From Pseudalkalibacillus hwajinpoensis (GTDB lineage Bacteria > Bacillota > Bacilli > Bacillales > Guptibacillaceae): a DNA stretch of 64,000 nucleotides. The position numbers and the translations under genes are program-made. Location: NCBI RefSeq assembly GCF_015234585.1, contig NZ_JADFCM010000008.1, positions 1,302,001 to 1,366,000 of the forward strand, read 5' to 3'. Each line of letters begins with the position of its first letter. The first letter of the stretch is position 1. This document shows, piece by piece, positions 7,418 to 17,043 of the stretch. The notes beneath the pieces are model-generated. The model did not search any database, was not told the DNA's origin, and worked only from the letters and a program-made list of their open reading frames with translations.

Positions 7418-7513
7418 GACTATCAACTGATTAGAACATAATCCTTAACGGGAAGAATAAAGTTGGGTAAGATGGAAATTGGAAAGATGCATTCTTACAT
7501 ATGGAGGGGTTCT

Positions 7514-9202
7514 ATGAAGCCGGAAGTAAAATTCAAAAGTGATATTGATATTGCACAGGAATCTAAGATGACTCGCATCACTACAATTGCCGAGCAGCTA
7601 GGATTATATGAAGATGAATGGGAACCTTATGGTCATTATAAAGCAAAGATTTCATTAAATGCGATGAAGCGTTTGAATGAAAAGCCCTCTGGAAAAGTCA
7701 TACTTGTAACAGCGATCAATCCTACTCCTGCAGGGGAAGGGAAAAGCACTGTAACAGTTGGTTTAGCGCAGGCACTAAATCGAATCGGTGAAAAAGCCAT
7801 CGTTGCCATGAGGGAACCTTCACTTGGTCCAAGTATGGGGATTAAAGGAGGTGCAGCTGGAGGTGGTTATTCGCAAGTGATGCCGATGGAAGATATTAAC
7901 CTCCATTTTACTGGAGATTTACATGCAATAACTTCTGCACATAATGCTTTATCTGCCCTTATCGATAACCATATTCATCAAGGAAATGAAATTGGTTTTG
8001 ATACAAGGCGCGTCACTTGGAAGCGCGTTGTGGATTTAAATGACCGAGCATTACGTAATGTCATTGTTGGTCTAGGTGGCCCTACACAAGGTGTACCTCG
8101 TGAAGATGGGTTTGATATTACAGTAGCGTCTGAAATCATGGCGATTCTATGTCTTGCTTCAGACATAACTGATTTAAAGAAGCGTCTTTCTTCAATTGTA
8201 GTAGGGTATAGCATGTCAAAAGAACCGATTACTGTTGGGGATTTAGGTGTAGAGGGAGCGATTACACTTCTTTTAAAAGATGCGATGAATCCGAATCTTG
8301 TTCAAACGTTGGAGAATACTCCAGCCCTGATCCACGGTGGACCTTTTGCTAATATTGCTCATGGATGTAACAGCGTGGCAGCAACCAAAATGGCGCAAAA
8401 GCTTTCTGACTATGTGATTACTGAAGCAGGATTTGGGGCTGATCTCGGAGCTGAAAAGTTTTTCGATATTAAAACTAGAGCTGGCAATATTGATCCTGCA
8501 GCAACCGTAATTGTAGCAACCATTCGAGCTCTTAAAATGCATGGCGGAGTACCAAAAGATAACCTAAAAAAAGAAGATGTTGGTGCGCTAAAAGCTGGAC
8601 TATCAAATCTGGAACAGCATGTCTCTTCAATTAAAAAATTTGGTGTACCATATGTTGTCGCCATTAATCGGTTTCTAACAGACACGGACCTAGAAGTGAA
8701 TACTCTCTTAGAATGGTGTAAAGAAAATGGTATCCCTGTAGCGCTAACAGATGTATGGGCCCGAGGAGGAGAAGGCGGCGTAGAGCTCGCAGAAACGTTA
8801 TTAAACGAAATGGAACGAACTGAAAACCAGTTTAAGCCTCTATATGACCTTGATTGTTCAATTACAGAGAAAATCGAAACAATCGCTAAAGAAATTTACG
8901 GTGCTTCGGGGATAGAATTGTCCTCTAAAGCTAAGAAACAAATGAAAGAATTCGAAGAAAATGGTTGGGGGAAACTTCCTGTTTGTATGGCGAAAACACA
9001 ATATTCTCTTTCGGATGACCCTTCGTTACTCGGAAGACCTTCTGGCTTTACGATAACCATTCGCGAATTCCGTCCTTCCATTGGAGCCGGATTTATCGTA
9101 GCATTAACCGGGAACGTAATGACGATGCCTGGATTACCTAAAAAACCAGCGGCCCTTAACATGGATGTTTCTGAAGACGGAACAGCAATTGGGCTTTTCT
9201 AG
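7514..9202 (+). CDS. fhs: Formate-tetrahydrofolate ligase
   Basis: ATP-dependent ligase making 10-formyltetrahydrofolate from formate and THF for one-carbon metabolism. The nucleotide-binding loop TPAGEGKST lies near residue 70, and the [12 protein letters not shown] and [10 protein letters not shown] segments are typical of the family. ATG at 7514 has GGAGGGG just upstream and gives 562 aa, near the family norm; the open frame begins 17 codons earlier without a suitable ribosome site. It is followed after 13 bases by a thioesterase gene, probably in the same transcript. Confidence 0.96.
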   Translation: MKPEVKFKSDIDIAQESKMTRITTIAEQLGLYEDEWEPYGHYKAKISLNAMKRLNEKPSGKVILVTAINPTPAGEGKSTVTVGLAQALNRIGEKAIVAMREPSLGPSMGIKGGAAGGGYSQVMPMEDINLHFTGDLHAITSAHNALSALIDNHIHQGNEIGFDTRRVTWKRVVDLNDRALRNVIVGLGGPTQGVPREDGFDITVASEIMAILCLASDITDLKKRLSSIVVGYSMSKEPITVGDLGVEGAITLLLKDAMNPNLVQTLENTPALIHGGPFANIAHGCNSVAATKMAQKLSDYVITEAGFGADLGAEKFFDIKTRAGNIDPAATVIVATIRALKMHGGVPKDNLKKEDVGALKAGLSNLEQHVSSIKKFGVPYVVAINRFLTDTDLEVNTLLEWCKENGIPVALTDVWARGGEGGVELAETLLNEMERTENQFKPLYDLDCSITEKIETIAKEIYGASGIELSSKAKKQMKEFEENGWGKLPVCMAKTQYSLSDDPSLLGRPSGFTITIREFRPSIGAGFIVALTGNVMTMPGLPKKPAALNMDVSEDGTAIGLF

Positions 9203-9215
9203 AAAGAGTGGATAT

Positions 9216-9737
9216 ATGATGTCGAATACAGCTTTAACAAAAAAATTAATACGTGATTCAAGAACGACCAAATCAAGCTTCGTACTACCTTCTGACACAA
9301 ATACTCATGGAACCTTGTTTGGTGGAAAGCTAATGTCTTACATAGATGACATTGCTGCCATAGCTGCATCTAAGCACGCTAGATCAGCAGTAGTTACTGC
9401 ATCAGCTGACTCAATTGATTTCCTTAGTCCTATTCGTGAAGGTGAAGTAGTCAGCTTAGAGGCCTATGTAAGTTGGACACACAATACTTCAATGGAAGTG
9501 TTTGTGAAAATATTTGCAGAAAATGTGTTAACAGGAAGAAAGAAAGTGTGCGCAACGTCCTTCTTAACTTTCGTTGCTCTAGATGAAGAGAGTATACCTG
9601 CAAGAGTGCCTGAAGCAATGCCTGAGACAGAAGAAGAGAGATTTGTGAATGATGGTGGACTAGAGCGTATGAAAGCAAGAAAAGCGAGGAGAAAACACTC
9701 GCAAACATTAGCCAGTGAATTTGGTTCATTTTCTTAA
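9216..9737 (+). CDS. Acyl-CoA thioesterase, hotdog fold (YkhA-like)
   Basis: Hydrolyses acyl-CoA to free acid and CoA. The hotdog-fold signature is clear: the segment NTHGTLFGGKLMSYIDDIAA with its helix motif, and the later ASADSIDFLSPIREGE strand. The length of 173 aa agrees with YkhA-type enzymes. ATG at 9216 (or 9219) follows AAAGAGTGG; the longer frame overlapping fhs is rejected. The C-terminal tail is Lys/Arg-rich (KARKARRKHS). The acyl substrate cannot be predicted. Confidence 0.88.
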   Translation: MMSNTALTKKLIRDSRTTKSSFVLPSDTNTHGTLFGGKLMSYIDDIAAIAASKHARSAVVTASADSIDFLSPIREGEVVSLEAYVSWTHNTSMEVFVKIFAENVLTGRKKVCATSFLTFVALDEESIPARVPEAMPETEEERFVNDGGLERMKARKARRKHSQTLASEFGSFS

Positions 9738-9742
9738 GAAAT

Positions 9743-9835
9743 AAGCTCCGTTAGCTTAAATTGTTGATTATCAATATTGTCCCATTCGACTGGTTATCAA
9801 AGAGCTTGAATGAGCTAAAAATTAACTGCGTATAG
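9743..9835. repeat. MITE-like intergenic repeat, copy A
   Basis: Begins AAGCTCCGTTAGCTTAAATT and ends with the imperfect inverted counterpart AATTAACTGCGTATAGCT. Related ends occur near 12.6, 23.7, 33.2 and 46.6 kb. It carries no gene. Confidence 0.45.
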
Positions 9836-9836
9836 C

Positions 9837-9864
9837 TAAAAAAGATCTGCAAATATGCAGATCT
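9837..9864 (-). terminator. Rho-independent terminator of the DUF2524 gene
   Basis: AGATCTGCA / TGCAGATCT stem followed on the minus strand by a T-run. Confidence 0.8.
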
Positions 9865-10133
9865 CATGTTTCAAACCCGAGAATAAAATTGTTTTGCCGA
9901 TCCTGAATTTGCTGTTGCGCTCGATTAAGGGCGTCACGCTGTTCAGGATTTGCGCTGTGAATCATTTTATCTAATTCTCCGGACATTTGCTCAAGTAATT
10001 GCTGTGTTTCAGTATAGCTATTATCAGTAATGGCTGATTGCTGTTTGGTAGCAAGCTGAAGCTGTTCGTCGGCATATTCAACAAGCTCATGAGCGTTTTT
10101 TAACATTTCCTCTAGTTTTCGGTATGTGGACAA
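9864..10133 (-). CDS. DUF2524-family protein (YtzC-like), 89 aa
   Basis: A small, mostly helical, Gln-rich cytoplasmic protein. The C-terminal pattern (ALNRAQQQIQDRQNNFIL) and the central EYADEQLQLATKQ helix agree with YtzC of B. subtilis. The start is set by the ribosome site AAAAGGAG: the ATG at 10142 lies directly against it, whereas TTG at 10133 has nine bases of spacing, so TTG is chosen. The function is unknown. Confidence 0.65.
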   Translation of the reverse strand: MSTYRKLEEMLKNAHELVEYADEQLQLATKQQSAITDNSYTETQQLLEQMSGELDKMIHSANPEQRDALNRAQQQIQDRQNNFILGFET

Positions 10134-10264
10134 TGTGCACATCTCCTTTTCGTAATTGGTCACGATTAGTATTGACAGGAAAGACACTTTTATGAGAAAC
10201 AAGGGGAAATTCCGGGTGTGGAAGTGATATACTAAGACAAGCAAAAAGAAAGGCGTGAATCAAG

Positions 10265-11125
10265 TTGGCAAGTGAATTATATGCAGGAGAAATGGCGACG
10301 CTACGTGTCGCACGTATACAAGAATACGGATATTTTCTAACAAATGGATTCGAAGACGTTATGCTTCATAAAAAAGAAGCTAAAAATAACTATGAAGAAA
10401 ATGATGAAGTTGAGGTATTTTTGTACCATGATCATCAGGGGAGACTTTCAGCAACTGAAACAATACCAACTGTTACAGTTGATTCATTCTCGATTCTAAA
10501 GGTCGTAGAAGTGAAAAGAAGCCTTGGTGTTTTTGTTGATATTGGTATTCAAAAGGACATGCTGTTATCAAAAGATGATCTACCTTATGATTGGGCAACT
10601 TGGCCAGCAATTGGTGATGAATTGTATTGCGGATTAAAGCTCGATAAAAAGCAGCGCCTGTTTGCAGATTTAAGTAAATTTGAAGAAATACAGGAGCTTT
10701 CTAAATCAGCACCGGCAGAATGTAAAAATGATGAAGTAGAAGGCCTGGTGTTTCGCTTCCTTGAAGACGGTGTTTCAATTTTAACCAATGAAGGATACCT
10801 TGCTTATCTTCATAAGGATGAGATGAAGGATCAAGTGAGACTTGGCCAGCGTCTTACAGTGAGGATCACGTTTGTAAGAGAAGATGGACGTATAAATGTA
10901 TCCACAAGACCACTTGTGAAAGAAGCAAGACTTGAGGACTCTGAACGTTTAGTTGCTTATATGCAAGAGCGTGACAATCAGATGCCATTTACAGACAAAA
11001 GTAATCCAGAAGCCATAAAGAGTGAGTTTAACATCAGTAAAGCTGCTTTTAAGCGAGCTATGGGGAAACTTATTAAAGAAAAGAAAATTGAACAAAAAGA
11101 CGGAGTAACGTTCCTTAGAACGTAA
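10265..11125 (+). CDS. cvfB: S1 RNA-binding protein CvfB (YitL)
   Basis: A 286-aa protein with tandem S1-type OB domains and a C-terminal winged helix (about residues 230-286: KSEFNISKAAFKRAMGKLIK). CvfB binds RNA and was identified in S. aureus as affecting virulence gene expression; its target in bacilli is unclear. The start is TTG at 10265 with AAAGGCGTG upstream. The gene is divergent from the DUF2524 gene. An inverted repeat, GCTTACG / CGTAAGC, lies between it and the next gene. Confidence 0.9.
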   Translation: MASELYAGEMATLRVARIQEYGYFLTNGFEDVMLHKKEAKNNYEENDEVEVFLYHDHQGRLSATETIPTVTVDSFSILKVVEVKRSLGVFVDIGIQKDMLLSKDDLPYDWATWPAIGDELYCGLKLDKKQRLFADLSKFEEIQELSKSAPAECKNDEVEGLVFRFLEDGVSILTNEGYLAYLHKDEMKDQVRLGQRLTVRITFVREDGRINVSTRPLVKEARLEDSERLVAYMQERDNQMPFTDKSNPEAIKSEFNISKAAFKRAMGKLIKEKKIEQKDGVTFLRT

Positions 11126-11202
11126 TATGACATCTTTTTCTTCGTGTAATGGGCGCTTACGAGCGGATACTATACGTAAGCTCCTAGAAAGGGGGCATGT
11201 CA

Positions 11203-11460
11203 TTGGACATTACTGACTATGACAAAGCTCTATATTACACACATCATTGTGCTTGCATTGAATTAAGTATTCTGATGATGAAGACAGAAGACGATATTCT
11301 TTCGAAGCGAATTGAGCATTTTGTTCATGCGTTTATACGTGAAACTGAATTTTTGAAGGTGAAAGAAGCACGAGACACACTTCTTACCTATATAGACTAT
11401 GTGTATCGAATGGAACCTGAAATGAGCGATATGACAGCAATAAATCAGACTTTTGACTGA
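11203..11460 (+). CDS. Small hypothetical protein (85 aa)
   Basis: I do not recognise this protein. It is predicted helical and acidic, with a His/Cys-containing early segment (YYTHHCACIELS). The frame has an ATG at 11197 one base from the AAAGGGGG ribosome site, and a TTG at 11203 with correct spacing; the TTG is chosen. A strong terminator overlaps the stop codon. It lies between cvfB and the GH15 gene and shows no clear link to either. Confidence 0.6.
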   Translation: MDITDYDKALYYTHHCACIELSILMMKTEDDILSKRIEHFVHAFIRETEFLKVKEARDTLLTYIDYVYRMEPEMSDMTAINQTFD

Positions 11461-11487
11461 CCCTAAACTACCCGGGTCAGTTTTTTT
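11456..11487 (+). terminator. Rho-independent terminator
   Basis: ACTGACCC, loop, GGGTCAGT, then seven T residues. The stem starts in the upstream stop codon. Confidence 0.9.
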
Positions 11488-11500
11488 GTGGCATAAAAAG

Positions 11501-11524
11501 GTTTAAAATTGTCGAATAGGGTAT
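11501..11524 (+). promoter_or_regulatory. Sigma-B-type promoter of the GH15 gene
   Basis: GTTTAA, a 12-base spacer, GGGTAT: an exact match to the sigma-B consensus. A TATAAT at 11522-11527 overlaps the -10, so SigA use is also possible. Confidence 0.7.
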
Positions 11525-11558
11525 AATTGTAGTAAAAAATAAGGAGCAGGTGAGAAAT

Positions 11559-12569
11559 ATGAATCAACAGCAGCTGCACAGTGTACTTGAAAGCATGCGA
11601 TTACCTAATGGAGCTTATGTTGCAAGTACATCCGATGATTACGACTACGTTTGGATCAGAGATGTATGCTATGCGGTTATGCCATATTTAAATTCAAAGT
11701 GTTCACGATATGAAAAAGCTTATCATGCGCTGCTCACATTATTGAGAAAGTATGAATGGAAAATCGATATTCATACGGAGCAGAAACCACAATACTTACA
11801 TGAATACATTCATGCCAGATACACAAGAGATCTTGAAGAAATTCCTGTTGAATGGGGTCATGCACAAAATGATGCAATAGGAATATTCCTGTTTGGTATA
11901 GGACAAGGAATTCAAAATGGAAAGCCGATGCTAAGGGACAAAGTTGATCATCGCATCGTTCAGAAGCTTGTCAACTACTTAGAATGTCTAGAATACTGGA
12001 AAAGCCCAGACAACGGCATGTGGGAAGAAAATGTAGAAGTTCATGCTTCAAGTGTTGGAGCATGTGTTGCAGGATTACAAGCAGTAAAGACGCTCGTTAA
12101 TGTTCCCTCTTATATGATTGAAAAGGGTCAGGAAGTCCTGAATGAACTTCTACCTTGTGAGAGCGAAACGAAAGAAGCTGATTTAGCGCTATTATCCTTA
12201 ATTTATCCTTTAAATGTTGTAACAAGAGAACAAGCCATTCAAATTGTAGATCGTATCACGGGACAACTCGAGCGAAAACGCGGAGTTATTCGTTATGAAA
12301 ACGATGTTTATTACAATGAAGGTAGTGAAGCAGAGTGGTGCTTCGGATTTCCTTGGCTCGGTTTATGTTATGAGCAGCTAGGTGAACTAGATAAAATGAA
12401 TGAATATTGGACGAAAACTATGAGTATTACACCTGAAAGTGGTAAAATTCCAGAACTTTATATTGGTGGTACTGATATTCCAAATAAAAACACTCCACTT
12501 GCATGGTCTATTTCGATGGCATACCAGCTACAGGTTCGAATGAACGAAATGCAAGAGAATGTATCATAA
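11559..12569 (+). CDS. Glycoside hydrolase family 15-like protein (glucoamylase-type)
   Basis: A cytoplasmic protein of about 336 aa with the (alpha/alpha)6-barrel features of GH15 and phosphorylase-kinase-like proteins: DYVWIRDVCYAVMPYL near residue 30, EWGHAQNDAIGIFLFGIG near residue 105, and a late GFPWLGLCYEQLG. It has no signal peptide, so it would act on internal glucans, fitting its place before the glycogen operon. ATG at 11559 is chosen because AAGGAGCAGGTGAG precedes it; GTG at 11550 is the alternative. The gene has a sigma-B-type promoter and its own terminator. The exact substrate and the catalytic acids are not certain from inspection. Confidence 0.75.
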   Translation: MNQQQLHSVLESMRLPNGAYVASTSDDYDYVWIRDVCYAVMPYLNSKCSRYEKAYHALLTLLRKYEWKIDIHTEQKPQYLHEYIHARYTRDLEEIPVEWGHAQNDAIGIFLFGIGQGIQNGKPMLRDKVDHRIVQKLVNYLECLEYWKSPDNGMWEENVEVHASSVGACVAGLQAVKTLVNVPSYMIEKGQEVLNELLPCESETKEADLALLSLIYPLNVVTREQAIQIVDRITGQLERKRGVIRYENDVYYNEGSEAEWCFGFPWLGLCYEQLGELDKMNEYWTKTMSITPESGKIPELYIGGTDIPNKNTPLAWSISMAYQLQVRMNEMQENVS

Positions 12570-12589
12570 CTTAAAAAGTTTTTTTCAAA

Positions 12590-12645
12590 AAGCTATGTTA
12601 GTTTATATTGTTGCTCATTCGGTTGAAACGTTCATTAACTTAGCC
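12590..12645. repeat. MITE-like intergenic repeat, copy B (short)
   Basis: AGCTATGTTAGTTTATATTG at the left and AACGTTCATTAACTTAGCC at the right form an imperfect inverted repeat. The right end matches copy D at 33.2 kb. Confidence 0.45.
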
Positions 12646-12649
12646 ATTC

Positions 12650-12680
12650 AAAAGGTTGCGGTTTATCCGCAACCTTTTTT
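12650..12680 (+). terminator. Rho-independent terminator after the GH15 gene
   Basis: AAAAGGTTGCGG, loop TTTAT, CCGCAACCTTTT, then T residues. Confidence 0.92.
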
Positions 12681-12728
12681 CTATAGGCTATTAAACAAAA
12701 AGCATTTTTTGTGAAATATTATTCCGTT

Positions 12729-12771
12729 ATTTGTCGAAAAAAGCATGTATTTTTCGACAAATATTTTTTTT
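12729..12771 (+). terminator. Perfect hairpin plus T-run upstream of glgB (second terminator or attenuator)
   Basis: ATTTGTCGAAAAA, an 8-base loop, then the exact complement TTTTTCGACAAAT, followed by a run of T residues. It lies about 95 bases before the glgB start, with one strong terminator already upstream. Confidence 0.6.
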
Positions 12772-12864
12772 GAAGGAATGACCATATTACATGTCGAATC
12801 TTTAGGATGTAGAGGATAACTATGGTGGAATCCCTATATTTATCAATGAGAGCGAGGTGCCGCA

Positions 12865-14772
12865 ATGACTGTATCGATGCCGACAGATTACGATCGGTAT
12901 TTATTTCATCAGGGAAATTTATTTCAGGCTTATCGTTCAATGGGCGCCCATTTAAGGGAAGAAGACGGACGATTTGGAGTCAGGTTTACAGTCTGGGCTC
13001 CTCACGCTGCAGCCGTATCTGTAACAGGGAATTTTAATCAATGGGATCCCACATCGCATCGAATGGAGAAAATCGAAGAGTCCGGTCTCTGGTCGTTATT
13101 TGTAGAAGATCTATCAGAAGACGAACTCTACAAGTATGCTGTCGAAACAGGTGCAGGCGAGATTCTAATGAAATCTGATCCGTATGCATTTTATTCAGAG
13201 TTAAAACCGAAGACAGCATCTATTGTTAAAAAAGTCGATGAGTATGATTGGCAAGATGCAAAATGGATGAACAAAAGAAAGAAAACGGCTCCTTATGATA
13301 GCCCGCTATCGATTTATGAAGTTCATCCAGGGTCCTGGCGTAGAAAAGAGGACGGCTCTTATTATTCTTATCGGGATCTTATGGAGGAGCTCATTCCTTA
13401 CGTCAAGGAACTCGGTTACACGCACATTGAACTAATGCCCGTTATGGAGCATCCTTTTGATCGATCTTGGGGATATCAGATTACCGGCTATTTTTCTGTA
13501 ACAAGTCGGTTTGGACAACCGGATGATTTAAAAGCATTTATTGATCGATGTCACCAAGAAGACATCGGTGTACTGCTTGATTGGGTACCTGCTCATTTTT
13601 GCAAAGATGCGCATGGACTAGGTCAATTTGATGGAGGTCCTGTTTTTGAGCCTTCAGATCCTGCTCGTGCTGAGCGACATAATTGGGGAACGTACAATTT
13701 TGATTATAGTAAACCAGAAGTTGTCAGTTTTCTTATTTCAAATGCGTTGTTCTGGTTTGACTACTACCATATAGATGGTTTAAGAGTGGATGCTGTATCA
13801 CAGATGTTACTTTATCATCATGACCATGAAAGTGGTGGCGTTGAAGGCGAGAACTCTGCGGCCAAGGAATTCATTCAGAAACTAAATCGTACGGTATTTG
13901 AACAATACCCGAATGTGCTGATGATGGCAGAAGAATCAACCGACTACCCGCTTGTAAGTGCTCCGATCCATGAAGGTGGGCTCGGCTTCAATTATAAATG
14001 GAACATGGGATGGATGAATGACGTACTGAAGTATATGGAGCTCCATATGGATGATCGAAAGCATCATCACAATTTATTAACTTTTTCGTTTTTTTACGCT
14101 TTTTCAGAGAATTATCTTCTTCCTCTTTCTCATGATGAGGTCGTACATGGGAAGAAGTCATTGTTAAATAAAATGCCAGGTGATTATTGGCAGAAGTTTG
14201 CCAATCTTCGTACGCTTTATGGGTACATGATGGCTCATCCAGGAAAGAAACTGCTTTTTATGGGTGGAGAATTTGGTCAGTACGATGAATGGAAAGATTT
14301 ATCTGAACTAGACTGGATGGTTTTGGACTATGACATGCATAGTAAGGTGAATGCCTATGTAAAAGATTTGAACCACTTTTACCTTGATTCAAGGGCCATG
14401 TGGCGAATTGATCATGAATCAGAAGGATTTGAATGGATTGATGCGAACGATAACTCCCAGTCCGTGCTAACGTTTATGAGAAAAGGAAAAGCGAAGGGCG
14501 ATTGTGATATCGCCATCATTAATTTTTCTCCTAATGTCTACTATGATTATCGCATTGGTGTTCCATCTTCCGGTACTTATATCGAAATATTTAATAGCGA
14601 TCAAGAAAAGTATGGTGGTTCAGGTCAACTTAACGCAGAAATCTTACAAAGCGATAAAAAACCGTATCACAATCAGCCTTGTAGTCTAATGCTTAAAGTA
14701 CCACCACTTGGAATTGTTATTCTCGGCAAAAAAAATAAAAGCAACCTTGAAAGGAGAAATCGCTATGTCTAA
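12865..14772 (+). CDS. glgB: 1,4-alpha-glucan branching enzyme
   Basis: Introduces alpha-1,6 branches into glycogen. The protein has an N-terminal CBM48 (about residues 25-110, GNFNQWD) and a GH13 catalytic barrel: [11 protein letters not shown] with the nucleophile Asp, MMAEEST with the acid/base Glu, and [12 protein letters not shown] with the transition-state Asp. The length of 635 aa is normal. ATG at 12865 follows GCGAGGTG. It overlaps glgC by eight bases and opens the glgB-C-D-A operon. Confidence 0.97.
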   Translation: MTVSMPTDYDRYLFHQGNLFQAYRSMGAHLREEDGRFGVRFTVWAPHAAAVSVTGNFNQWDPTSHRMEKIEESGLWSLFVEDLSEDELYKYAVETGAGEILMKSDPYAFYSELKPKTASIVKKVDEYDWQDAKWMNKRKKTAPYDSPLSIYEVHPGSWRRKEDGSYYSYRDLMEELIPYVKELGYTHIELMPVMEHPFDRSWGYQITGYFSVTSRFGQPDDLKAFIDRCHQEDIGVLLDWVPAHFCKDAHGLGQFDGGPVFEPSDPARAERHNWGTYNFDYSKPEVVSFLISNALFWFDYYHIDGLRVDAVSQMLLYHHDHESGGVEGENSAAKEFIQKLNRTVFEQYPNVLMMAEESTDYPLVSAPIHEGGLGFNYKWNMGWMNDVLKYMELHMDDRKHHHNLLTFSFFYAFSENYLLPLSHDEVVHGKKSLLNKMPGDYWQKFANLRTLYGYMMAHPGKKLLFMGGEFGQYDEWKDLSELDWMVLDYDMHSKVNAYVKDLNHFYLDSRAMWRIDHESEGFEWIDANDNSQSVLTFMRKGKAKGDCDIAIINFSPNVYYDYRIGVPSSGTYIEIFNSDQEKYGGSGQLNAEILQSDKKPYHNQPCSLMLKVPPLGIVILGKKNKSNLERRNRYV

Positions 14773-15904
14773 AAAGCGTTGTGTCGCTATGCTACTTGCA
14801 GGAGGTCAAGGGACAAGACTTGGAAAGTTAACAACTCGTCTTGCTAAGCCAGCAGTCCCGTTCGGAGGGAAATATCGTATTATTGATTTCACCCTCAGTA
14901 ACTGTAGTAATTCAGGAATTGATACGGTAGGGGTTCTGACGCAATATCAGCCTTACATATTGAATTCGTATATTGGAATCGGGAGTTCTTGGGACCTTGA
15001 CCGAAAAAATGGAGGTGTATCTGTTCTACCACCATATATGGGTCAAAAAGGTGGCGAATGGTATCGCGGCACAGCGAATGCGATTTACCAGAACATGTAC
15101 TACATTAAACAATATGATCCGGAGTATGTTCTAGTTATTTCAGGTGACCACATCTATAAAATGGACTACTCTGAAATGTTGGATTACCATGAACAGCGCA
15201 ATGCAGATGCCACAATTGCTGTGCTTGAAGTGCCATGGCATGAAGCAAGTCGCTTCGGAATCATGAACACTGATGATGAAGATCGTATTGTCGAGTTTCA
15301 AGAAAAGCCTGCTGAACCGAAAACTAACCTTGCCTCTATGGGGATTTACATTTTTAACTGGAAAGCGCTTGAGAAATATTTAACCGAAGATGAGCAAAAG
15401 TCAGATTCATCAAATGACTTTGGTAAAGATATCATTCCGGCTATGATTGAAGATGAAAAGAACGTTTTCGCATATTCGTTCAACGGTTATTGGAAAGACG
15501 TTGGTACGTTACAAAGTTTATGGGAAGCAAATATGGATTTACTTGATGATGATCCAAGCTTAATTCTAAATGATCCTGCCTGGAAAATTTATTCGGTTAA
15601 CCCGAACCAACCACCTCAATATATCGCACCTCAAGCAAAGGTAACGCGTTCTCTTGTCAATGAAGGATGTGTTGTATATGGAGAAGTGTATCGTTCCGTA
15701 TTGTTCTATGGTGTTCATGTTGGCCTTGGAAGCACAATTAAAAATTCGATTATAATGCCAAATGTGAAAATTGGCGCGAATGTAACGATTGAAAACGCTA
15801 TCGTAGAAAGTGGAACGGTAGTAGAAGATGGCATGACACTAGGATCAAGCGATGGTTCGATCTCGTTAATTGCAGACGGCGAAATTGTATCGGTACCAAA
15901 ATAG
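14765..15904 (+). CDS. glgC: Glucose-1-phosphate adenylyltransferase, catalytic subunit
   Basis: Makes ADP-glucose, the glucosyl donor for glycogen synthase. The N-terminal nucleotidyltransferase domain starts [15 protein letters not shown] and includes the substrate-loop segment FQEKPAEP. The C-terminal part is a left-handed beta-helix with hexapeptide repeats. ATG at 14765 has AAAGGAG upstream and lies within the end of glgB. Its length is 379 aa. It forms a heteromer with GlgD in Bacillus-type systems. Confidence 0.96.
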   Translation: MSKKRCVAMLLAGGQGTRLGKLTTRLAKPAVPFGGKYRIIDFTLSNCSNSGIDTVGVLTQYQPYILNSYIGIGSSWDLDRKNGGVSVLPPYMGQKGGEWYRGTANAIYQNMYYIKQYDPEYVLVISGDHIYKMDYSEMLDYHEQRNADATIAVLEVPWHEASRFGIMNTDDEDRIVEFQEKPAEPKTNLASMGIYIFNWKALEKYLTEDEQKSDSSNDFGKDIIPAMIEDEKNVFAYSFNGYWKDVGTLQSLWEANMDLLDDDPSLILNDPAWKIYSVNPNQPPQYIAPQAKVTRSLVNEGCVVYGEVYRSVLFYGVHVGLGSTIKNSIIMPNVKIGANVTIENAIVESGTVVEDGMTLGSSDGSISLIADGEIVSVPK

Positions 15905-15921
15905 AGTAGGGGGATGAAACG

Positions 15922-17028
15922 ATGAAAAAAGTAGTAGGAGTTATTAACCTCGTAGATGAAAAAAACACGCTGAGTGAGTTAACCAATCATCGGAGCTTTG
16001 CCTCTGTTCCATTTGCAGGGCGGTATCGACTCATTGATTTCTCATTATCGAATTTAACAAACGCAGGAGTGAATACAGTTGCCGTATTCACTCGTGAAAA
16101 ATACCGTTCTTTATTTGACCATTTAGGATCCGGACGAGAGTGGGATCTAGATCGTCATCAAGGAGGTCTTTTCTTTCAGCCTCCAGCAGATGAAGAGCGC
16201 AGAAGCACTGGAGATATTCACTCTTTTCATGAAAACCTTTCCTTTTTCAAAAGAAGCCTTTCCCATTACGTTCTAGTAACAAATGGTCAGCTCGTTTGGA
16301 ATGTTGATTTCGATCAGATCATTGAAGAACATGAAGCTCAGAACGCCGATATCACTGTTGTCTACAAGCCATGTGATGATCCTTATACGAGCGGAAGTCA
16401 TTACAATGTGCTTTATACAAACGATGATGAGCGCGTTGATCGCTTAAACCTTGGCGTTGAGCCCCTTCCAGGAGATAACGTTTATTTAAACACTTTTCTG
16501 ATGAAATCTTCTCTTCTCATTTCCCTCGTGGAAGATAGTATTGAATCAGGTAAGTATCAATCAATTAATGAAGCAATTGCCGCAAGTCTGGATCGCTATC
16601 ATGTGCATGCGCACCATTTCGGTGGATATGTAACATTTATTGATAGTGTTGAAAGCTACTATCGCTACAGCATGGAGATGCTTGATCCAAACGTGACGCA
16701 GGAACTATTTTACAATACTGGCCCGATTTATACGAAGGTAAAACACGAATCACCGGCTAAATACCTTGAAAGCTCCACCGTATCGAACTCATTAATCGCA
16801 AACGGTTGTACGATATCAGGGACAGTCGAAAATAGTATTTTATTTAGAGGTATCCGCGTTGGAAAAGGAGCTGTGATTCGAAATAGCATTATCATGCAAA
16901 AGTGCGAAATTGGTGAAGGAGCCGTTATCGAGAATGTGATTCTTGATAAAGACGTATCCGTTTCGCCTAATGAGACAGTGACTTCTGAAGATCAGCCGAG
17001 AGTTATTGCTAAATCCACCGTCATCTAG
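15922..17028 (+). CDS. glgD: ADP-glucose pyrophosphorylase regulatory subunit GlgD
   Basis: A paralogue of GlgC (368 aa) that lacks the GGxGTRL catalytic loop: its N-terminus reads VGVINLVDEKN instead. The remaining fold (FAGRYRLIDFSLSNLTNAGVN and the C-terminal hexapeptide repeats) is kept. In bacilli GlgD raises the activity of GlgC in a heteromer. The start has a TAGGGGGATG site and follows glgC by 17 bases. Confidence 0.95.
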   Translation: MKKVVGVINLVDEKNTLSELTNHRSFASVPFAGRYRLIDFSLSNLTNAGVNTVAVFTREKYRSLFDHLGSGREWDLDRHQGGLFFQPPADEERRSTGDIHSFHENLSFFKRSLSHYVLVTNGQLVWNVDFDQIIEEHEAQNADITVVYKPCDDPYTSGSHYNVLYTNDDERVDRLNLGVEPLPGDNVYLNTFLMKSSLLISLVEDSIESGKYQSINEAIAASLDRYHVHAHHFGGYVTFIDSVESYYRYSMEMLDPNVTQELFYNTGPIYTKVKHESPAKYLESSTVSNSLIANGCTISGTVENSILFRGIRVGKGAVIRNSIIMQKCEIGEGAVIENVILDKDVSVSPNETVTSEDQPRVIAKSTVI

Positions 17029-17043
17029 TAGGAGGAAGTTGAA

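Noticed and set aside
7229..7513. Riboswitch between cspD and fhs
   Set aside because: No known riboswitch core (THF, glycine, SAM) is recognisable; the cspD leader hairpin explains the left half.
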